Assembly (NCBI GenBank): GCA_023488455.1
Contig: JAMDDV010000014.1
Span: 1 to 64,000, forward strand
From: Actinomycetota bacterium
Lineage (GTDB): Bacteria > Actinomycetota > Humimicrobiia > Hakubellales > JAMDDV01
Direction: 5' to 3'
Length of the DNA stretch: 64,000 bases
Below are positions 21,634-30,810 of the stretch, piece after piece. Made by a program: the position numbers and the translations under genes. The notes below the pieces were generated by a model. That model searched no databases. It was not told the DNA's origin and saw nothing but the letters and a program-made list of their open reading frames with translations. Numbering within the stretch: position 1 is the stretch's first letter; every line of letters starts with the position of its first letter.

Positions 21634-21671
21634 TTCAGTCATCATCTCAAATATGATGGCTGAATTTTTTA
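21634..21671 (+). terminator. Terminator hairpin after the gene remnant
   Basis: TTCAGTCATCAT pairs with ATGATGGCTGAA across a 7-base loop (12 pairs, one a wobble) and is followed by six T residues. Rightward orientation matches the remnant frame ending at 21615. Confidence 0.75.
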
Positions 21672-21770
21672 TTTTCAGGTAAGCATTTTAATTTGACAGA
21701 TTATTTATTCGCAGGTTTTTACCGGTTTATTTGATTATAACGAAAAAGGATAAACTTAAAATTACGAAAT

Positions 21771-21794
21771 AGAGGCTTAGTTGCCCTCTTTTTG
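21771..21794 (+). terminator. Second small rightward terminator hairpin
   Basis: AGAGGC pairs with GCCTCT (one bulged C) around a short loop, followed by a run of T. It overlaps the -35 of the candidate promoter for the next gene. The rest of the 21.27-21.86 kb interval is AT-rich and shows no further gene. Confidence 0.45.
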
Positions 21795-21809
21795 TCATGC
21801 TAATATGAT
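21781..21809 (+). promoter_or_regulatory. Candidate promoter of the P1 peptidase-nfo pair
   Basis: -35-like TTGCCC (21781-21786), 17-base spacer, -10 TATGAT (21804-21809), 49 bases before the ATG at 21859. Matches are 4/6 and 5/6. Confidence 0.4.
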
Positions 21810-21858
21810 ATAAAATATGTTGAACCTTATCGTCCTGCTTTAATATAAAATATATGAG

Positions 21859-22797
21859 ATGATACCAAAGACTTTAATTGGACACTTTACCAATCAGAAA
21901 GATGCCACGGGCTGCACGGTGATAATCTTCGAAGGTAGAGCGATCTGTGGTTACCATCTCATGGGCGGCGCTCCGGGTACGCGAGAAACTGACCTGCTCA
22001 AGCCCGGCCAGCTTGTTAATAACATAAACGCGATCATGCTCTCCGGCGGCAGCGCATTCGGGCTTGCGGCTGCAGATGGCGCAGTACGATTCTTAAGTGA
22101 AAAGGGCATCGGCTATAATACGCACATAACTAAAGTGCCCATCGTCCCCGCTGCAATCATCTTTGACTTCATAATTGGGAGTAGAACTGTATATCCCGAT
22201 TCTGACGCTGGCTATGCTGCATGCATGGCTGCCAGTGATAAGTTTGAGAGAGGCTGCGTAGGCGCAGGCACTGGAGCAACTGTCGGCAAGATCAGGGGTC
22301 CCTTCACGATGATGAAATCCGGGCTGGGCTACAGCTCGATTGAACTTGGATTTGGTGCAAGCATCCATGCGATCGCCGTGGCCAACGCCTATGGTGACAT
22401 CATAGATGAAGGCGGGAAGATAATAGCAGGCGCATATAATAAGCGCAGCGGTCTGATGAACACGGCCGAGATGATATTGAAAAAAACATCCGCAATATCA
22501 CCCTTCCTGCAAAACACCACTTTGATCACGGTCATCACAGATGCGAAACTCGATAAGTCCCAGGCAAATTTTGTCGCGCAAGCTGCACACGATGGTATGG
22601 CAAGATCCATCTCCCCCTCGCACACGATCCTTGATGGCGACCTCTGTTTTGCAGTATCAGTGGGCAATAAAGCGGCGAAGATGATCACAATTTCACATGC
22701 AGCTGCCGTAGTTACCCAGCATGCGATCATCGACGCAGTAAAAAGTGCTGAGAGCCTTCACGGTGTTCTCTCTGCACGTGACATCGGCACTATTTAG
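21859..22797 (+). CDS. P1 family (DmpA-like) N-terminal nucleophile peptidase
   Basis: Protein of 312 residues of the DmpA/L-aminopeptidase group, which self-cleave to expose a Ser/Thr nucleophile and release N-terminal residues from peptides or amides. Recognisable segments: APGTRETDLL, the glycine-rich LSGGSAFGLAAADG, GAGTGATVGK and, before the predicted processed subunit, NTTLITVITDAKLDK. In many members the last block reads NTTxxVVxTNA, so cleavage next to this Thr pair is expected. Substrate unknown. It lies 11 bases upstream of the endonuclease IV gene, likely co-transcribed. Confidence 0.85.
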   Translation: MIPKTLIGHFTNQKDATGCTVIIFEGRAICGYHLMGGAPGTRETDLLKPGQLVNNINAIMLSGGSAFGLAAADGAVRFLSEKGIGYNTHITKVPIVPAAIIFDFIIGSRTVYPDSDAGYAACMAASDKFERGCVGAGTGATVGKIRGPFTMMKSGLGYSSIELGFGASIHAIAVANAYGDIIDEGGKIIAGAYNKRSGLMNTAEMILKKTSAISPFLQNTTLITVITDAKLDKSQANFVAQAAHDGMARSISPSHTILDGDLCFAVSVGNKAAKMITISHAAAVVTQHAIIDAVKSAESLHGVLSARDIGTI

Positions 22798-22808
22798 CAC
22801 AAACAGAG

Positions 22809-23645
22809 ATGAGATTTGGTTTTCACGTGAGCATCGAAGGGAGCCTGCATAAATGCGTCCAGCGAGCAGTTGATCGAGGATGCGAAGTATTTCAAATTTT
22901 CTTCACGGGCCCGCTTACATGGAAACAGAGGATCTTCAGCGAAGATGAAATAGATGAATTCAAACGTCAACTTAAAATTTCAGGCAACATGAGCTTTTAC
23001 ACCCATGCTCCGTATCTTGTTAACCTCTGCTCACAAGATGATCAGATCTACAAAAGGTCACTTGACATGATGTTATTTGGTGTCAGGCAATCGATCGGGA
23101 TCGGAGCCAGGGCTCTGTCTTTTCACATCGGCAGCCACCGCACCATGGACTACAAACAGGCTTTAAAAAGGCTAACAGGTGCGCTGGATTTAATCTGCCA
23201 GGAAGCCTCAGGAAAGCTTTTGATTGCCCTTGAAAATTCCTCTGGACAGGGCAACAGCATCGGTTCATCTTTTAATCAGATCGCAGAGATACTCTCCATG
23301 ATCAATACCAACAACATTGGCATCTGCATTGATACCTGTCATGCATATGCTGCTGGCTACGACCTGGTCAGCGCGGACGGATATGAAAAATTTAAGAACG
23401 AAATCGAGAAAAACCTCGGATACAACAGGATATTCCTCATCCACCTGAACGACTCTAAAAAGCCGCTTTCATCCGGCACTGACAGACATGAGAACATCGG
23501 ATCTGGCTATATTGGCCTCGATGGCTTTAGAAAAATAGCCAATGATGAGGTTTTAAAGGGCATAGATGCGATAATGGAGACGCCTGGTCGAACCCTGGAT
23601 TTAGACCTCCAGAACATGAAAACAATAAGATCACTGGTGAGTTAG
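22809..23645 (+). CDS. nfo: Endonuclease IV (AP endonuclease)
   Basis: Zinc-dependent TIM-barrel enzyme that cleaves DNA 5' of abasic sites in base excision repair. The 278-residue protein keeps the family metal-site segments: FGFHVSIEG, ALENSSGQG, CIDTCHAYAAGYD and HLNDSKKPLSSGTDRHENIGSG. Length is normal. The window also encodes a family 4 uracil-DNA glycosylase that would feed it substrates. Its stop is 3 bases from that of the convergent 3D-domain gene. Confidence 0.95.
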   Translation: MRFGFHVSIEGSLHKCVQRAVDRGCEVFQIFFTGPLTWKQRIFSEDEIDEFKRQLKISGNMSFYTHAPYLVNLCSQDDQIYKRSLDMMLFGVRQSIGIGARALSFHIGSHRTMDYKQALKRLTGALDLICQEASGKLLIALENSSGQGNSIGSSFNQIAEILSMINTNNIGICIDTCHAYAAGYDLVSADGYEKFKNEIEKNLGYNRIFLIHLNDSKKPLSSGTDRHENIGSGYIGLDGFRKIANDEVLKGIDAIMETPGRTLDLDLQNMKTIRSLVS

Positions 23646-23648
23646 TCT

Positions 23649-24155
23649 TCAGTTGATCTGCTCACTATTGATAAGAATGGCTACCTGCACATATCTCGTG
23701 CCCCACAGTTTAATCGCATCCTCATGAGTCGGGTAAGCAATATCTATCCTGTGTCCCCTGATCTTGCCGCCCGTGTCCACAGCATGAAAGATACCATAAC
23801 CTTTGATTAATACCCACGACCCAAGGGGAATGACATCTGGATCAACTGCTATATCGCCAAAATGAATCTCAGTTCCCATCGCACCTATGCCATCGGTGCC
23901 GTCGCGAAAATCATTTGCTGCATATGCAGTTGCCAGAAATGTCTCGTATTTCAGGTCTTTAATCAGAGTATCAGGGAGTTTGTATGCATAATCAGTCGTA
24001 TATGTAGTTGTGAATTCGCCGAAGGGGTAAATCCCATTTGAACTGAGATCAGTTGTCAGAGTCTGCTGAGGTAAGGCGTTCGTCAAGTTCATCGCAGTTG
24101 AAAACAGAGCCAGAACAGCAAAAGCGACGAGCATAACTATGCTGTATACCTTCAT
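23649..24155 (-). CDS. Secreted 3D-domain protein (cell-wall lytic type)
   Basis: 168 residues with an N-terminal signal or anchor helix (about 5-27) and a C-terminal 3D domain. The three conserved aspartates fall in IAVDPDVIPLG, HAVDTGGKIRG and HRIDIAY; the fold is a double-psi beta barrel as in MltA and RpfB/YabE-type proteins. Family members cleave or bind peptidoglycan. No LysM or G5 domain is present, so this is a minimal form. Confidence 0.85.
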   Translation of the reverse strand: MKVYSIVMLVAFAVLALFSTAMNLTNALPQQTLTTDLSSNGIYPFGEFTTTYTTDYAYKLPDTLIKDLKYETFLATAYAANDFRDGTDGIGAMGTEIHFGDIAVDPDVIPLGSWVLIKGYGIFHAVDTGGKIRGHRIDIAYPTHEDAIKLWGTRYVQVAILINSEQIN

Positions 24156-24270
24156 AAATCAGTACCTCCATGTAACATTTTATTTCAAACTTTCAACATA
24201 AGTTGCGGAGTTTAACTTTCAAATCCGTATTTGTCAAGCACAAGGAAACAGTTGCAGAGCGACTTACGAT

Positions 24271-24564
24271 ATGCAAAACTATCATCTAAGGCGAAAAGAT
24301 GATCTAGAAATAATGAGTAAGATATTTTGCGGACTCTGTGCGTATCACAGCGATTACAAGAAAAAGAAGCAAGTTTGCTATTACCCGTTCACCGAACGAG
24401 ACGTCGGTTTTGCTCGCGATAACGGAATATTGCTTGAAGGCATATCCCTGAAAGGATCGTTTCACTGTCCCCACTTTGACGAGAACGAATTCATCGAGGC
24501 CATAAAGAAATGCGGGTGGTACAACGTCGTTTACAACAACAGAAGAAGCAGAAAAATAAGATAG
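24271..24564 (+). CDS. Small cysteine-containing hypothetical protein
   Basis: 97 residues, not recognised. Cysteines in FCGLCAYHSDY, VCYYP and FHCPHFDE could form a metal site (C-x2-C, C, C-x-H pattern). Translation may start at the second ATG (24313, MSKIFCGLC). It is 7 bases before the M48 protease gene in the same direction, which hints at an operon. No strong ribosome-binding site for either start. Confidence 0.5.
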   Translation: MQNYHLRRKDDLEIMSKIFCGLCAYHSDYKKKKQVCYYPFTERDVGFARDNGILLEGISLKGSFHCPHFDENEFIEAIKKCGWYNVVYNNRRSRKIR

Positions 24565-24571
24565 ATCGACC

Positions 24572-25723
24572 ATGCTCCTAAATATTCAAAAATACCACTT
24601 TCTTTTTTCCTTTCCGATGGCAGATGCCAAAAATTATACGAAGTTAAAGATCATCCTTTACTGCAGCCAGATGGTCGTCATCATCTCAGTCATGGCCTAT
24701 CTTTACTTTTCGGGCAGATCCTATTCCATCTCCAAAACAATCATGGATGGCATGAAAAATAGATGGGTGGCCTTTTACCTCATTATCCTGGTCGTATACA
24801 TAATTTTCCTCATATCGGAGCTTCCCATCTCAATCATCTCGGGATTTTATTTGGAGCGTGCATTCAACCTATCGGAAATCAGCTTTGGCACATGGGCAAT
24901 CAAATATCTGAAAGGAGCTGGCATCGGGATACTGCTCTCACCGGGAGCGGCATTTCTACTGTATATATGCATAAATAAATCCCCAAAGTTCTGGTTTGCA
25001 ATCGTGATGGCAGGGACCATATTCTTCCAGATAGCATACAGCTACCTGTATCCAAACATCGGCATACCGATCTTCTACACCCCAAAGCCAATCAGTTCAA
25101 CAGAGCTATCCGCTGACATAAAGGAGCTTGCATCCAGAGCAGGATATAAAAACACAAAGGTATACGAGATCGATTACAGCAGATACACAAATAAGTCCAA
25201 TGCCTTTTTCACCGGAATTCTGGGTAACAGGAAGATATTTTTGAGCGATAACCTGCTAAACAATTTTTCAAACAATGAGGTTAAATTCGTGCTTGCACAC
25301 GAAATTGCGCACGATAAACTAAGACATATCCCAACAATGCTCACCCTGGGCATATTATCGTCAGCTGCATTCCTGCTTTTATACTGGCAGATATTCTTAA
25401 AAGTTGGCATTGTTAGCTCAAGAGGCAGCTTCAGAGACCCATCGTCTCTTGCTTTCATGATCCTGCTCATATTTCTGCTCTCCGCAATCGTTATGCCGTT
25501 GCAAAACTCCATCTCACGAAAAATGGAGGCAGACGCAGATAGAATGGCCCTGGGGTTGACCAACGATCCCGACTCGATGCGCTCCACAATAACAAAACTA
25601 TCACAGATGAACAAAAGCGACCCAAACCCACCAGGATGGGTTGAGTTCATATTTTATTCCCATCCCTCGGCGCAAAATAGAATCGAGATGGCTAATAACT
25701 ACGTAAAAGCTGGAGGTCAATAG
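24572..25723 (+). CDS. M48 family membrane zinc metalloprotease
   Basis: 383 residues, about six hydrophobic segments (four in the first 160 residues, two near 260-315). The zinc-protease motif is HEIAH in FVLAHEIAHDKLRH, with the third ligand in the downstream KMEADADRMAL. This matches Ste24/HtpX-type proteases that cleave membrane or misfolded proteins on the cytoplasmic side. Start at 24572 is uncertain; an ATG at 24617 is possible and neither has a clear ribosome-binding site. The end overlaps the convergent DUF3048 gene by 7 bases. Confidence 0.88.
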   Translation: MLLNIQKYHFLFSFPMADAKNYTKLKIILYCSQMVVIISVMAYLYFSGRSYSISKTIMDGMKNRWVAFYLIILVVYIIFLISELPISIISGFYLERAFNLSEISFGTWAIKYLKGAGIGILLSPGAAFLLYICINKSPKFWFAIVMAGTIFFQIAYSYLYPNIGIPIFYTPKPISSTELSADIKELASRAGYKNTKVYEIDYSRYTNKSNAFFTGILGNRKIFLSDNLLNNFSNNEVKFVLAHEIAHDKLRHIPTMLTLGILSSAAFLLLYWQIFLKVGIVSSRGSFRDPSSLAFMILLIFLLSAIVMPLQNSISRKMEADADRMALGLTNDPDSMRSTITKLSQMNKSDPNPPGWVEFIFYSHPSAQNRIEMANNYVKAGGQ

Positions 25724-26817
25724 ACGACTGCCTGCTCGCTTGCTAGCACTCCAACCCATACAGGACCTCTATTAAGGGGAATGGGATTCCCATCCTTATC
25801 CAGCAGCTTAAAGGGTTCATTTACTGATTTGCGTTCCCAAGTACCTTCGACGAGATTACCATCACGAAAAACAAAGGCTTTCCCCTGCCCGGTTGTTCTT
25901 ATGATCATATGCCCTGCGCCATCACCAGAGTTCGCGATATCACTGATGAGCGCAACAACATTTTTCACCGCGATCTGTTCTCCGGTCTCCCTGTCAATAT
26001 GAGGTATATCGCCTACGAACCTGAGGTACTCATTACTGCTCGAGTCAAACCTGTAAGTAACGTTGTACATCTTGGATGAAAAAAGAAGGCTCACTTCGCT
26101 ATACGCGCCAAACTCAGATGGGTTTGCATCATCCTTGAATTCAAAGGAGCTTAATCCACCTTCAAGTGAATATTTCCACTTCCCTGCTAATTCGTACAGT
26201 TTCTGCGTGGAAGAATATCCATTATGCGGGGCTATTCGTGAACCATCGCGCCAATATGTAGCGTTGCCTATGTCCTTGCTCATCTGGTCAAGATCGGGAA
26301 TTCCAAGGTTTGCTATCAACTGGTATGCCTGATCCGATCCTCCCCAGTGCGAGAACAGTGCATCATATCCCTTCACTATTTCAACAAAATAAGGCCTTGC
26401 GCTCCTGATCGGCCCCACGACCTCAGCGGAATCATGACCAAAGATAGCAAGCGTCCTGGTTATGCCGCCTTCTGCAACCATTTCAAACACGACGCACGCA
26501 TGCTGATAACCTGACTGCGGCCTTGCATCTGAGCTGTTCTCGATGATGACTGCAAGTGGCCTTTTTATATTTGCTTCAATCATCGCACCGTCATAAGGAC
26601 AGGCTAAATAGGCGGCCGTTTCTGCAGGATCAACCTCCGTGGAGTCAGTGGGCTGAGCATCAGCTCCTTGTTGACCACCCGCATCCTGATCTTCCTGTAT
26701 CAGCTCCTCGACTTCACCCTGACCTGCTGCCGTGCTGCAAGAAACAAGAAAAGGAAGAACAAAAATAATTACCACAAGTAAACTTATCAATCTCTTGAAA
26801 TAGACTCTCTTTTGCAA
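25717..26817 (-). CDS. DUF3048 (YerB-like) lipoprotein
   Basis: 366 residues. A lipoprotein signal peptide ends in FLVSC at about residue 27, followed by a 45-residue acidic and Gln/Pro-rich linker. The globular part carries the YerB/DUF3048 features: RPLAVIIENSSDARPQSG, GPIRSARPYFVEI, LFSHWGGSDQAYQ and the C-terminal block with NRGPVWVGV. It should be anchored to the outer face of the membrane; B. subtilis YerB function is unknown. Tail-to-tail overlap of 7 bases with the M48 gene. Confidence 0.88.
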   Translation of the reverse strand: MQKRVYFKRLISLLVVIIFVLPFLVSCSTAAGQGEVEELIQEDQDAGGQQGADAQPTDSTEVDPAETAAYLACPYDGAMIEANIKRPLAVIIENSSDARPQSGYQHACVVFEMVAEGGITRTLAIFGHDSAEVVGPIRSARPYFVEIVKGYDALFSHWGGSDQAYQLIANLGIPDLDQMSKDIGNATYWRDGSRIAPHNGYSSTQKLYELAGKWKYSLEGGLSSFEFKDDANPSEFGAYSEVSLLFSSKMYNVTYRFDSSSNEYLRFVGDIPHIDRETGEQIAVKNVVALISDIANSGDGAGHMIIRTTGQGKAFVFRDGNLVEGTWERKSVNEPFKLLDKDGNPIPLNRGPVWVGVLASEQAVVY

Positions 26818-26857
26818 AGCGTATGCACCCTTTCTAAGAATTAAGTTGTCCTACTAA

Positions 26858-27298
26858 TTATTTTGAATCGAGAATTATGGTAACTGGACCATCATTTACG
26901 ATCTCAACCACCATATGCGCACCAAAAATACCGCTCTCAACCCTCAGACCTGACTCCCTCAACTTCTCAACCAGAACATCTATTATGCCCTGAGCCTGTT
27001 CGGGGCGAGCAGCGCTGGTAAAGCTTGGCCTTCTCCCCTTCTCGCAGTCCGCATAAAGAGTGAACTGCGATACAACCAGGACATCACCGCCGACCTCCAG
27101 TATTGATCTATTGAATTTGCCTTCATCATCCTCAAATATGCGAAGGTTTAATATCTTCTGCGCAAGAAAAACGGCATCCTTTTGTTCATCATTCGCATTG
27201 ACGCCAGCAAGGACATTGAAGCCCCTGCCTATCCTTGCGATCTCTCTACCCCCAATGCTAACTGAAGATGAGGTTACCCTTTGTATTAAAGTCCGCAT
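26858..27298 (-). CDS. dtd: D-aminoacyl-tRNA deacylase
   Basis: Hydrolyses D-aminoacyl-tRNAs, protecting translation from D-amino acids. 146 residues with both family signatures: SQFTLYADCEKGRRPSF and the cross-subunit NDGPVTIIL near the end. The start MRTLIQRV at 27298 matches the family; the frame is open 11 codons further upstream but without homology. Confidence 0.95.
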   Translation of the reverse strand: MRTLIQRVTSSSVSIGGREIARIGRGFNVLAGVNANDEQKDAVFLAQKILNLRIFEDDEGKFNRSILEVGGDVLVVSQFTLYADCEKGRRPSFTSAARPEQAQGIIDVLVEKLRESGLRVESGIFGAHMVVEIVNDGPVTIILDSK

Positions 27299-27379
27299 TT
27301 GCAAAAATATATCACAACTGCATGTATCCAATTAAATATTTTATATTAAAATGGACGAGGTTATTTTGGAGAAATGAAG

Positions 27380-28564
27380 ATGGCTAAAAATAAGAACTCA
27401 CGCAAAAAAGGGGAAATATTAGCAGGTATAAGGCAAAACGTATTCGTTTTGGGAATAGTCAGCTTCCTACAAGATGTGTCAAGCGATTCAATATACCCAA
27501 TTTTACCCATTTTTTTATCAGTAATACTTGGAGTGAGCAAATCTTTTATCGGCCTCATCGAAGGAATTGCTGAGAGCACCGCTTCAATACTCAAAGTCTT
27601 CTCTGGATGGCTTTCGGATAGAACCAAAAAAAGAAAAGCAATAGTGGTCGGTGGATACTCCCTCTCTACCTTTGGGAAACCTCTCCTTGCTCTAACTACG
27701 GCTGGCTGGCAGGTACTGCTCATCAGGTTCCTGGATAGACTTGGTAAGGGCATACGTACATCACCCCGCGACGCGCTAATCGCTGATTCATGCAGCGACG
27801 ACCGCAGAGGGACTGCATTTGGCCTGCACAGGGCAATGGACACTGCTGGTGCAATCGTCGGGCCACTGCTCGCGTTCTGGTTGCTTAGCATCCTTAAGGA
27901 CAATTATCGACAGCTGTTCCTCCTTGCATCAATACCTGCTATCCTTGCAGTGATCGTCCTGATAATTTTCGTGCGCGAAAGAAAGCCAGAATGTCCTTCA
28001 ACGGAAACTCCAGACCTCAGCCTGAAATCACTGGACAGACGGTTCAAGCTCTTCGTCCTGATAGCAATGCTATTTGCGCTGGGCAATTCAAGCGATGCAT
28101 TCCTACTGCTGCGCGCCCAGAGCCTCGGCATCGCCACTGCTTTGATACCGCTGACCTGGCTGGTCTTCAACGTAACCTCCACTTTGATGTCAATCCCTGG
28201 TGGGAGGCTCTCGGACAGGATAGGAAGAAAACGCGTGATAACGATCGGTTTTTTTATTTATGCACTGGCTTACTTTGGCTTTGCGTTCGCCGCAAAGAGA
28301 TGGCACGCTTGGGCTCTCTTTGCATTTTATGGATTCTACTACGGTATCAATGAAGGTGTAATGAAAGCAATGGTCGCGGATATTGTGCCATCGGAAAAGA
28401 GAGGAACTGCTTATGGGATATTTAACACAGCCATCGGCATCACAGCCCTACCTGCAAGTTTAATCCTGGGCTTGCTCTGGCAGTTTGCAGGACCCAAACT
28501 GGCATTCTCATTTGGCGCGACCCTAGCGCTCGTAGCCTCGATATTATTGTTCTTTCTTAAATAA
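27380..28564 (+). CDS. MFS transporter
   Basis: 394 residues with about 12 hydrophobic segments. The loop 2-3 motif is GWLSDRTKKRK, and a second copy GRLSDRIGRKR appears in the C-terminal half, as expected for a duplicated MFS fold. Conserved DRLGKGIRTSPRDAL and RGTAFGLHRAMD point to the bacterial YajR/UMF1-adjacent drug or solute transporter group; substrate unknown. The second ATG at 27380 was chosen because GGAG lies 8 bases before it; the ATG at 27374 is too close to that site. Confidence 0.85.
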   Translation: MAKNKNSRKKGEILAGIRQNVFVLGIVSFLQDVSSDSIYPILPIFLSVILGVSKSFIGLIEGIAESTASILKVFSGWLSDRTKKRKAIVVGGYSLSTFGKPLLALTTAGWQVLLIRFLDRLGKGIRTSPRDALIADSCSDDRRGTAFGLHRAMDTAGAIVGPLLAFWLLSILKDNYRQLFLLASIPAILAVIVLIIFVRERKPECPSTETPDLSLKSLDRRFKLFVLIAMLFALGNSSDAFLLLRAQSLGIATALIPLTWLVFNVTSTLMSIPGGRLSDRIGRKRVITIGFFIYALAYFGFAFAAKRWHAWALFAFYGFYYGINEGVMKAMVADIVPSEKRGTAYGIFNTAIGITALPASLILGLLWQFAGPKLAFSFGATLALVASILLFFLK

Positions 28565-28585
28565 TGCCACGATAACTTTGCGCCC

Positions 28586-28616
28586 CTTATAGGGATATTA
28601 ATAATATCCCTATAAG
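28586..28616. terminator. Perfect 15-bp inverted repeat between convergent genes
   Basis: CTTATAGGGATATTA (28586-28600), one central base, then its exact reverse complement (28602-28616). It lies between the stops of the MFS gene (rightward) and the SIS gene (leftward). It may be a bidirectional terminator; neither side has a long T run, so an operator or other function cannot be excluded. Confidence 0.5.
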
Positions 28617-28650
28617 ATACGAAAAAAGAGTTCAGCCAGGGGAAAACTAC

Positions 28651-29724
28651 TCATAATCGGACAACTTGAACAAGATTACGTGGTCTATCAACATCCAATC
28701 CTTTCTTTATAGCACAGTAAAATGCAAAAAACTGTAAGAATGGCATTACAAGCACACAGCTGACTTCATCCGAAAGACCTGTTTTTAGAAAATATGAATA
28801 GTCAGGCTTAAAGTTACCAAGCTGTTCGACATCATCGCTGATCGTCATAATCTTCGCTCCAAGAGCCTTCATATCGCGCAGTACCGATACTTGATATTGT
28901 GGGTTATTTTTTGAAACTAGCCCGATGATAAGTGATGAATCGGTTACCATTGACATCGGACCATGTCTTAATTCCAGAAAGTGATAACTTTCAGAAAAAG
29001 TCAAAGACATCTCTTTTGCCTTAAGCATCCCCTCATTTGATATCCCATAAAATGGGCCATTGCCAAGATAAAAAAGTCTGTCAATTTCAATAGAATCAGA
29101 TATTTCAAGGGATAATTTAGAACTTTCATTAATCACTCTCTTAATTTCCTTAACAACAGCACCTATTTCACCAAATAAACTTTTGCTATTGCCAATATGT
29201 GCTGTGATCATCAATGCAATGATAAGCATTGTTGAAAAGGATTTCGTCATCACCACGCTTTCTTCCATACTGCTTTCCTCATATAAAATCAAATCAGCGA
29301 TCTCATTTATCGGAGGTAATGAACGACAGGATATTGCAACAACTTTTCCACCAACCTTATTTTTAAAAAATCTTGAGGCTTCAACCGTCTCGGATGTTGT
29401 TGCTGATCTCGATACTGTAATCAGTCTGTATTTATGGCTTTTCCGCAGGTAATTATCAGCAGATAGAAAGATTTCAGATGCAGGCACTGCATAAGATGGA
29501 TGACCTGTGATCTTATTAAAGGAGGCTGAGATGCACTGACTTAAGTAATATGATGAACCACAACCTGCAAAAACCGTTGTAATGCTTTCATTATCTTCAA
29601 ATGTCTCATATTTATTTTTATTGAAATTACAAAGAAAGTCTCTATATTTGTCAAACGCACTTTTTATAGATTCCTTCTGCCCAAAAATTTCATTATAAGT
29701 TGCAAATTTTTCATGTTTATTCAT
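28651..29724 (-). CDS. SIS-domain sugar-phosphate isomerase/deaminase (AgaS/FrlB-like)
   Basis: 357 residues with two SIS domains (about 40-190 and 215-345). Family blocks: VFAGCGSSYY, VSRSATTSET, KEMSLTFSESYHFLELRHGPMSM and the C-terminal GLDVDRPRNLVQVV. These match AgaS/GlmS-type proteins, including tagatose-6-phosphate isomerase/galactosamine-6-phosphate deaminase and the fructoselysine-6-phosphate deglycase FrlB. It probably isomerises, deaminates or deglycates the phosphorylated sugar made by the PfkB kinase two genes upstream. The ATG at 29724 overlaps the end of the UroD-family gene by 8 bases. Last gene of the leftward island operon. Confidence 0.82.
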   Translation of the reverse strand: MNKHEKFATYNEIFGQKESIKSAFDKYRDFLCNFNKNKYETFEDNESITTVFAGCGSSYYLSQCISASFNKITGHPSYAVPASEIFLSADNYLRKSHKYRLITVSRSATTSETVEASRFFKNKVGGKVVAISCRSLPPINEIADLILYEESSMEESVVMTKSFSTMLIIALMITAHIGNSKSLFGEIGAVVKEIKRVINESSKLSLEISDSIEIDRLFYLGNGPFYGISNEGMLKAKEMSLTFSESYHFLELRHGPMSMVTDSSLIIGLVSKNNPQYQVSVLRDMKALGAKIMTISDDVEQLGNFKPDYSYFLKTGLSDEVSCVLVMPFLQFFAFYCAIKKGLDVDRPRNLVQVVRL

Positions 29725-30790
29725 GTTTGTTCTTACTTCCAGCTCCACTAATTTTCATAAATTTCGTTCTCATTGTTTCAAAGTTCGCCATGGGACAGTC
29801 AGACGTGACTTCGTGAGAAGGAGAAACTATATATCCACCATTAATGCCAAGAGCTTTAACCTTTTCTCTAATCTCATTAATAACTTCTTCTCTAGTTCCA
29901 AAAGGGAGAACCCGCTGAGTCGATATCCCTCCAAAGAAGCTGACTTTATCAGAATACTCATCTGAAAGAACTTTAATATTCATTGCTTCAGGTTGAACAG
30001 GGTTAATGACATCAAGCCCAATCTCAATCAAATCATCCAGTATTTCCATAGTATTCCCACAGGAATGATGAAATATTTTTTTACCCTTAGATCTGTAAAA
30101 TCCCCATAGTTTTTCATATCTAGCCTTAAAATATTTTCGAAATATTGCAGGAGAAAATGCCAATGCAAGTTGATTTCCAAAATCATCACCAGTCCAAACA
30201 GCATCTATCTCATATTCAACTGCTTTTCGGGCTATCTCCATCTGAACACCCAAAATTCCATCAAGAAGATAGTTAACTTCTTTACTGTTTGTATAAAAAT
30301 ATATCATAAGTTCCTCGTATCCTAATAAAAGGTAGGCTCTTTCAAAGAGGGTCCAGCCATGGTCAAAAGCAATAAAATAGGAAAGTTTTTGTGCAGAATT
30401 AACGTTATCGGCAAATCCCGAAAATAACTCCTTGAAATTAAGTGATGGGAATTTATATGACCAAATCTCGTCAATTCCATTGATTGGTTTTTTTAAAGCA
30501 AGAAAACCCTCGCTTCTTTTTATATCCCAACCAACTCCCCATATATCATATGAAATGCCATTCTGCTCATCTACCAAGACCTTATCATTGCACAAAAGAT
30601 AAAACAGGTGGTTATGCAAAAATTCGCTTAAGGACAATTTTTCTTTAATGCCATAATATCTTTTCACTATTTCCTGCATAGATGAAGTCATATCAATCTG
30701 GGTTGGTAAAAAATCTACTTTTTGCCTATTAATTGCACTAAGCACCAACTGCTTTTTACTTGGAATATTGCTATCTGAAACTTTCTTCAT
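29717..30790 (-). CDS. UroD-family methyltransferase homologue, HxC...C type (copy d)
   Basis: 357 residues of the uroporphyrinogen decarboxylase fold. It keeps the zinc ligands of MtaA/MtbA-type cobalamin methyltransferases: His242-x-Cys244 in HHSCGN and Cys332 in SDCPM. The motif AVWTGDDFGNQ and NPVQPEAM mark the active-site barrel. Haem synthesis is unlikely given the context and this motif. I infer transfer of a methyl group from or to a corrinoid protein. Among the four UroD-family proteins here it is the only one with all three cysteine/histidine ligands. Situated between the PfkB kinase and SIS genes, overlapping the latter. Confidence 0.75.
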   Translation of the reverse strand: MKKVSDSNIPSKKQLVLSAINRQKVDFLPTQIDMTSSMQEIVKRYYGIKEKLSLSEFLHNHLFYLLCNDKVLVDEQNGISYDIWGVGWDIKRSEGFLALKKPINGIDEIWSYKFPSLNFKELFSGFADNVNSAQKLSYFIAFDHGWTLFERAYLLLGYEELMIYFYTNSKEVNYLLDGILGVQMEIARKAVEYEIDAVWTGDDFGNQLALAFSPAIFRKYFKARYEKLWGFYRSKGKKIFHHSCGNTMEILDDLIEIGLDVINPVQPEAMNIKVLSDEYSDKVSFFGGISTQRVLPFGTREEVINEIREKVKALGINGGYIVSPSHEVTSDCPMANFETMRTKFMKISGAGSKNKHE

Positions 30791-30810
30791 TTTTAATAAC
30801 TAACACACCA

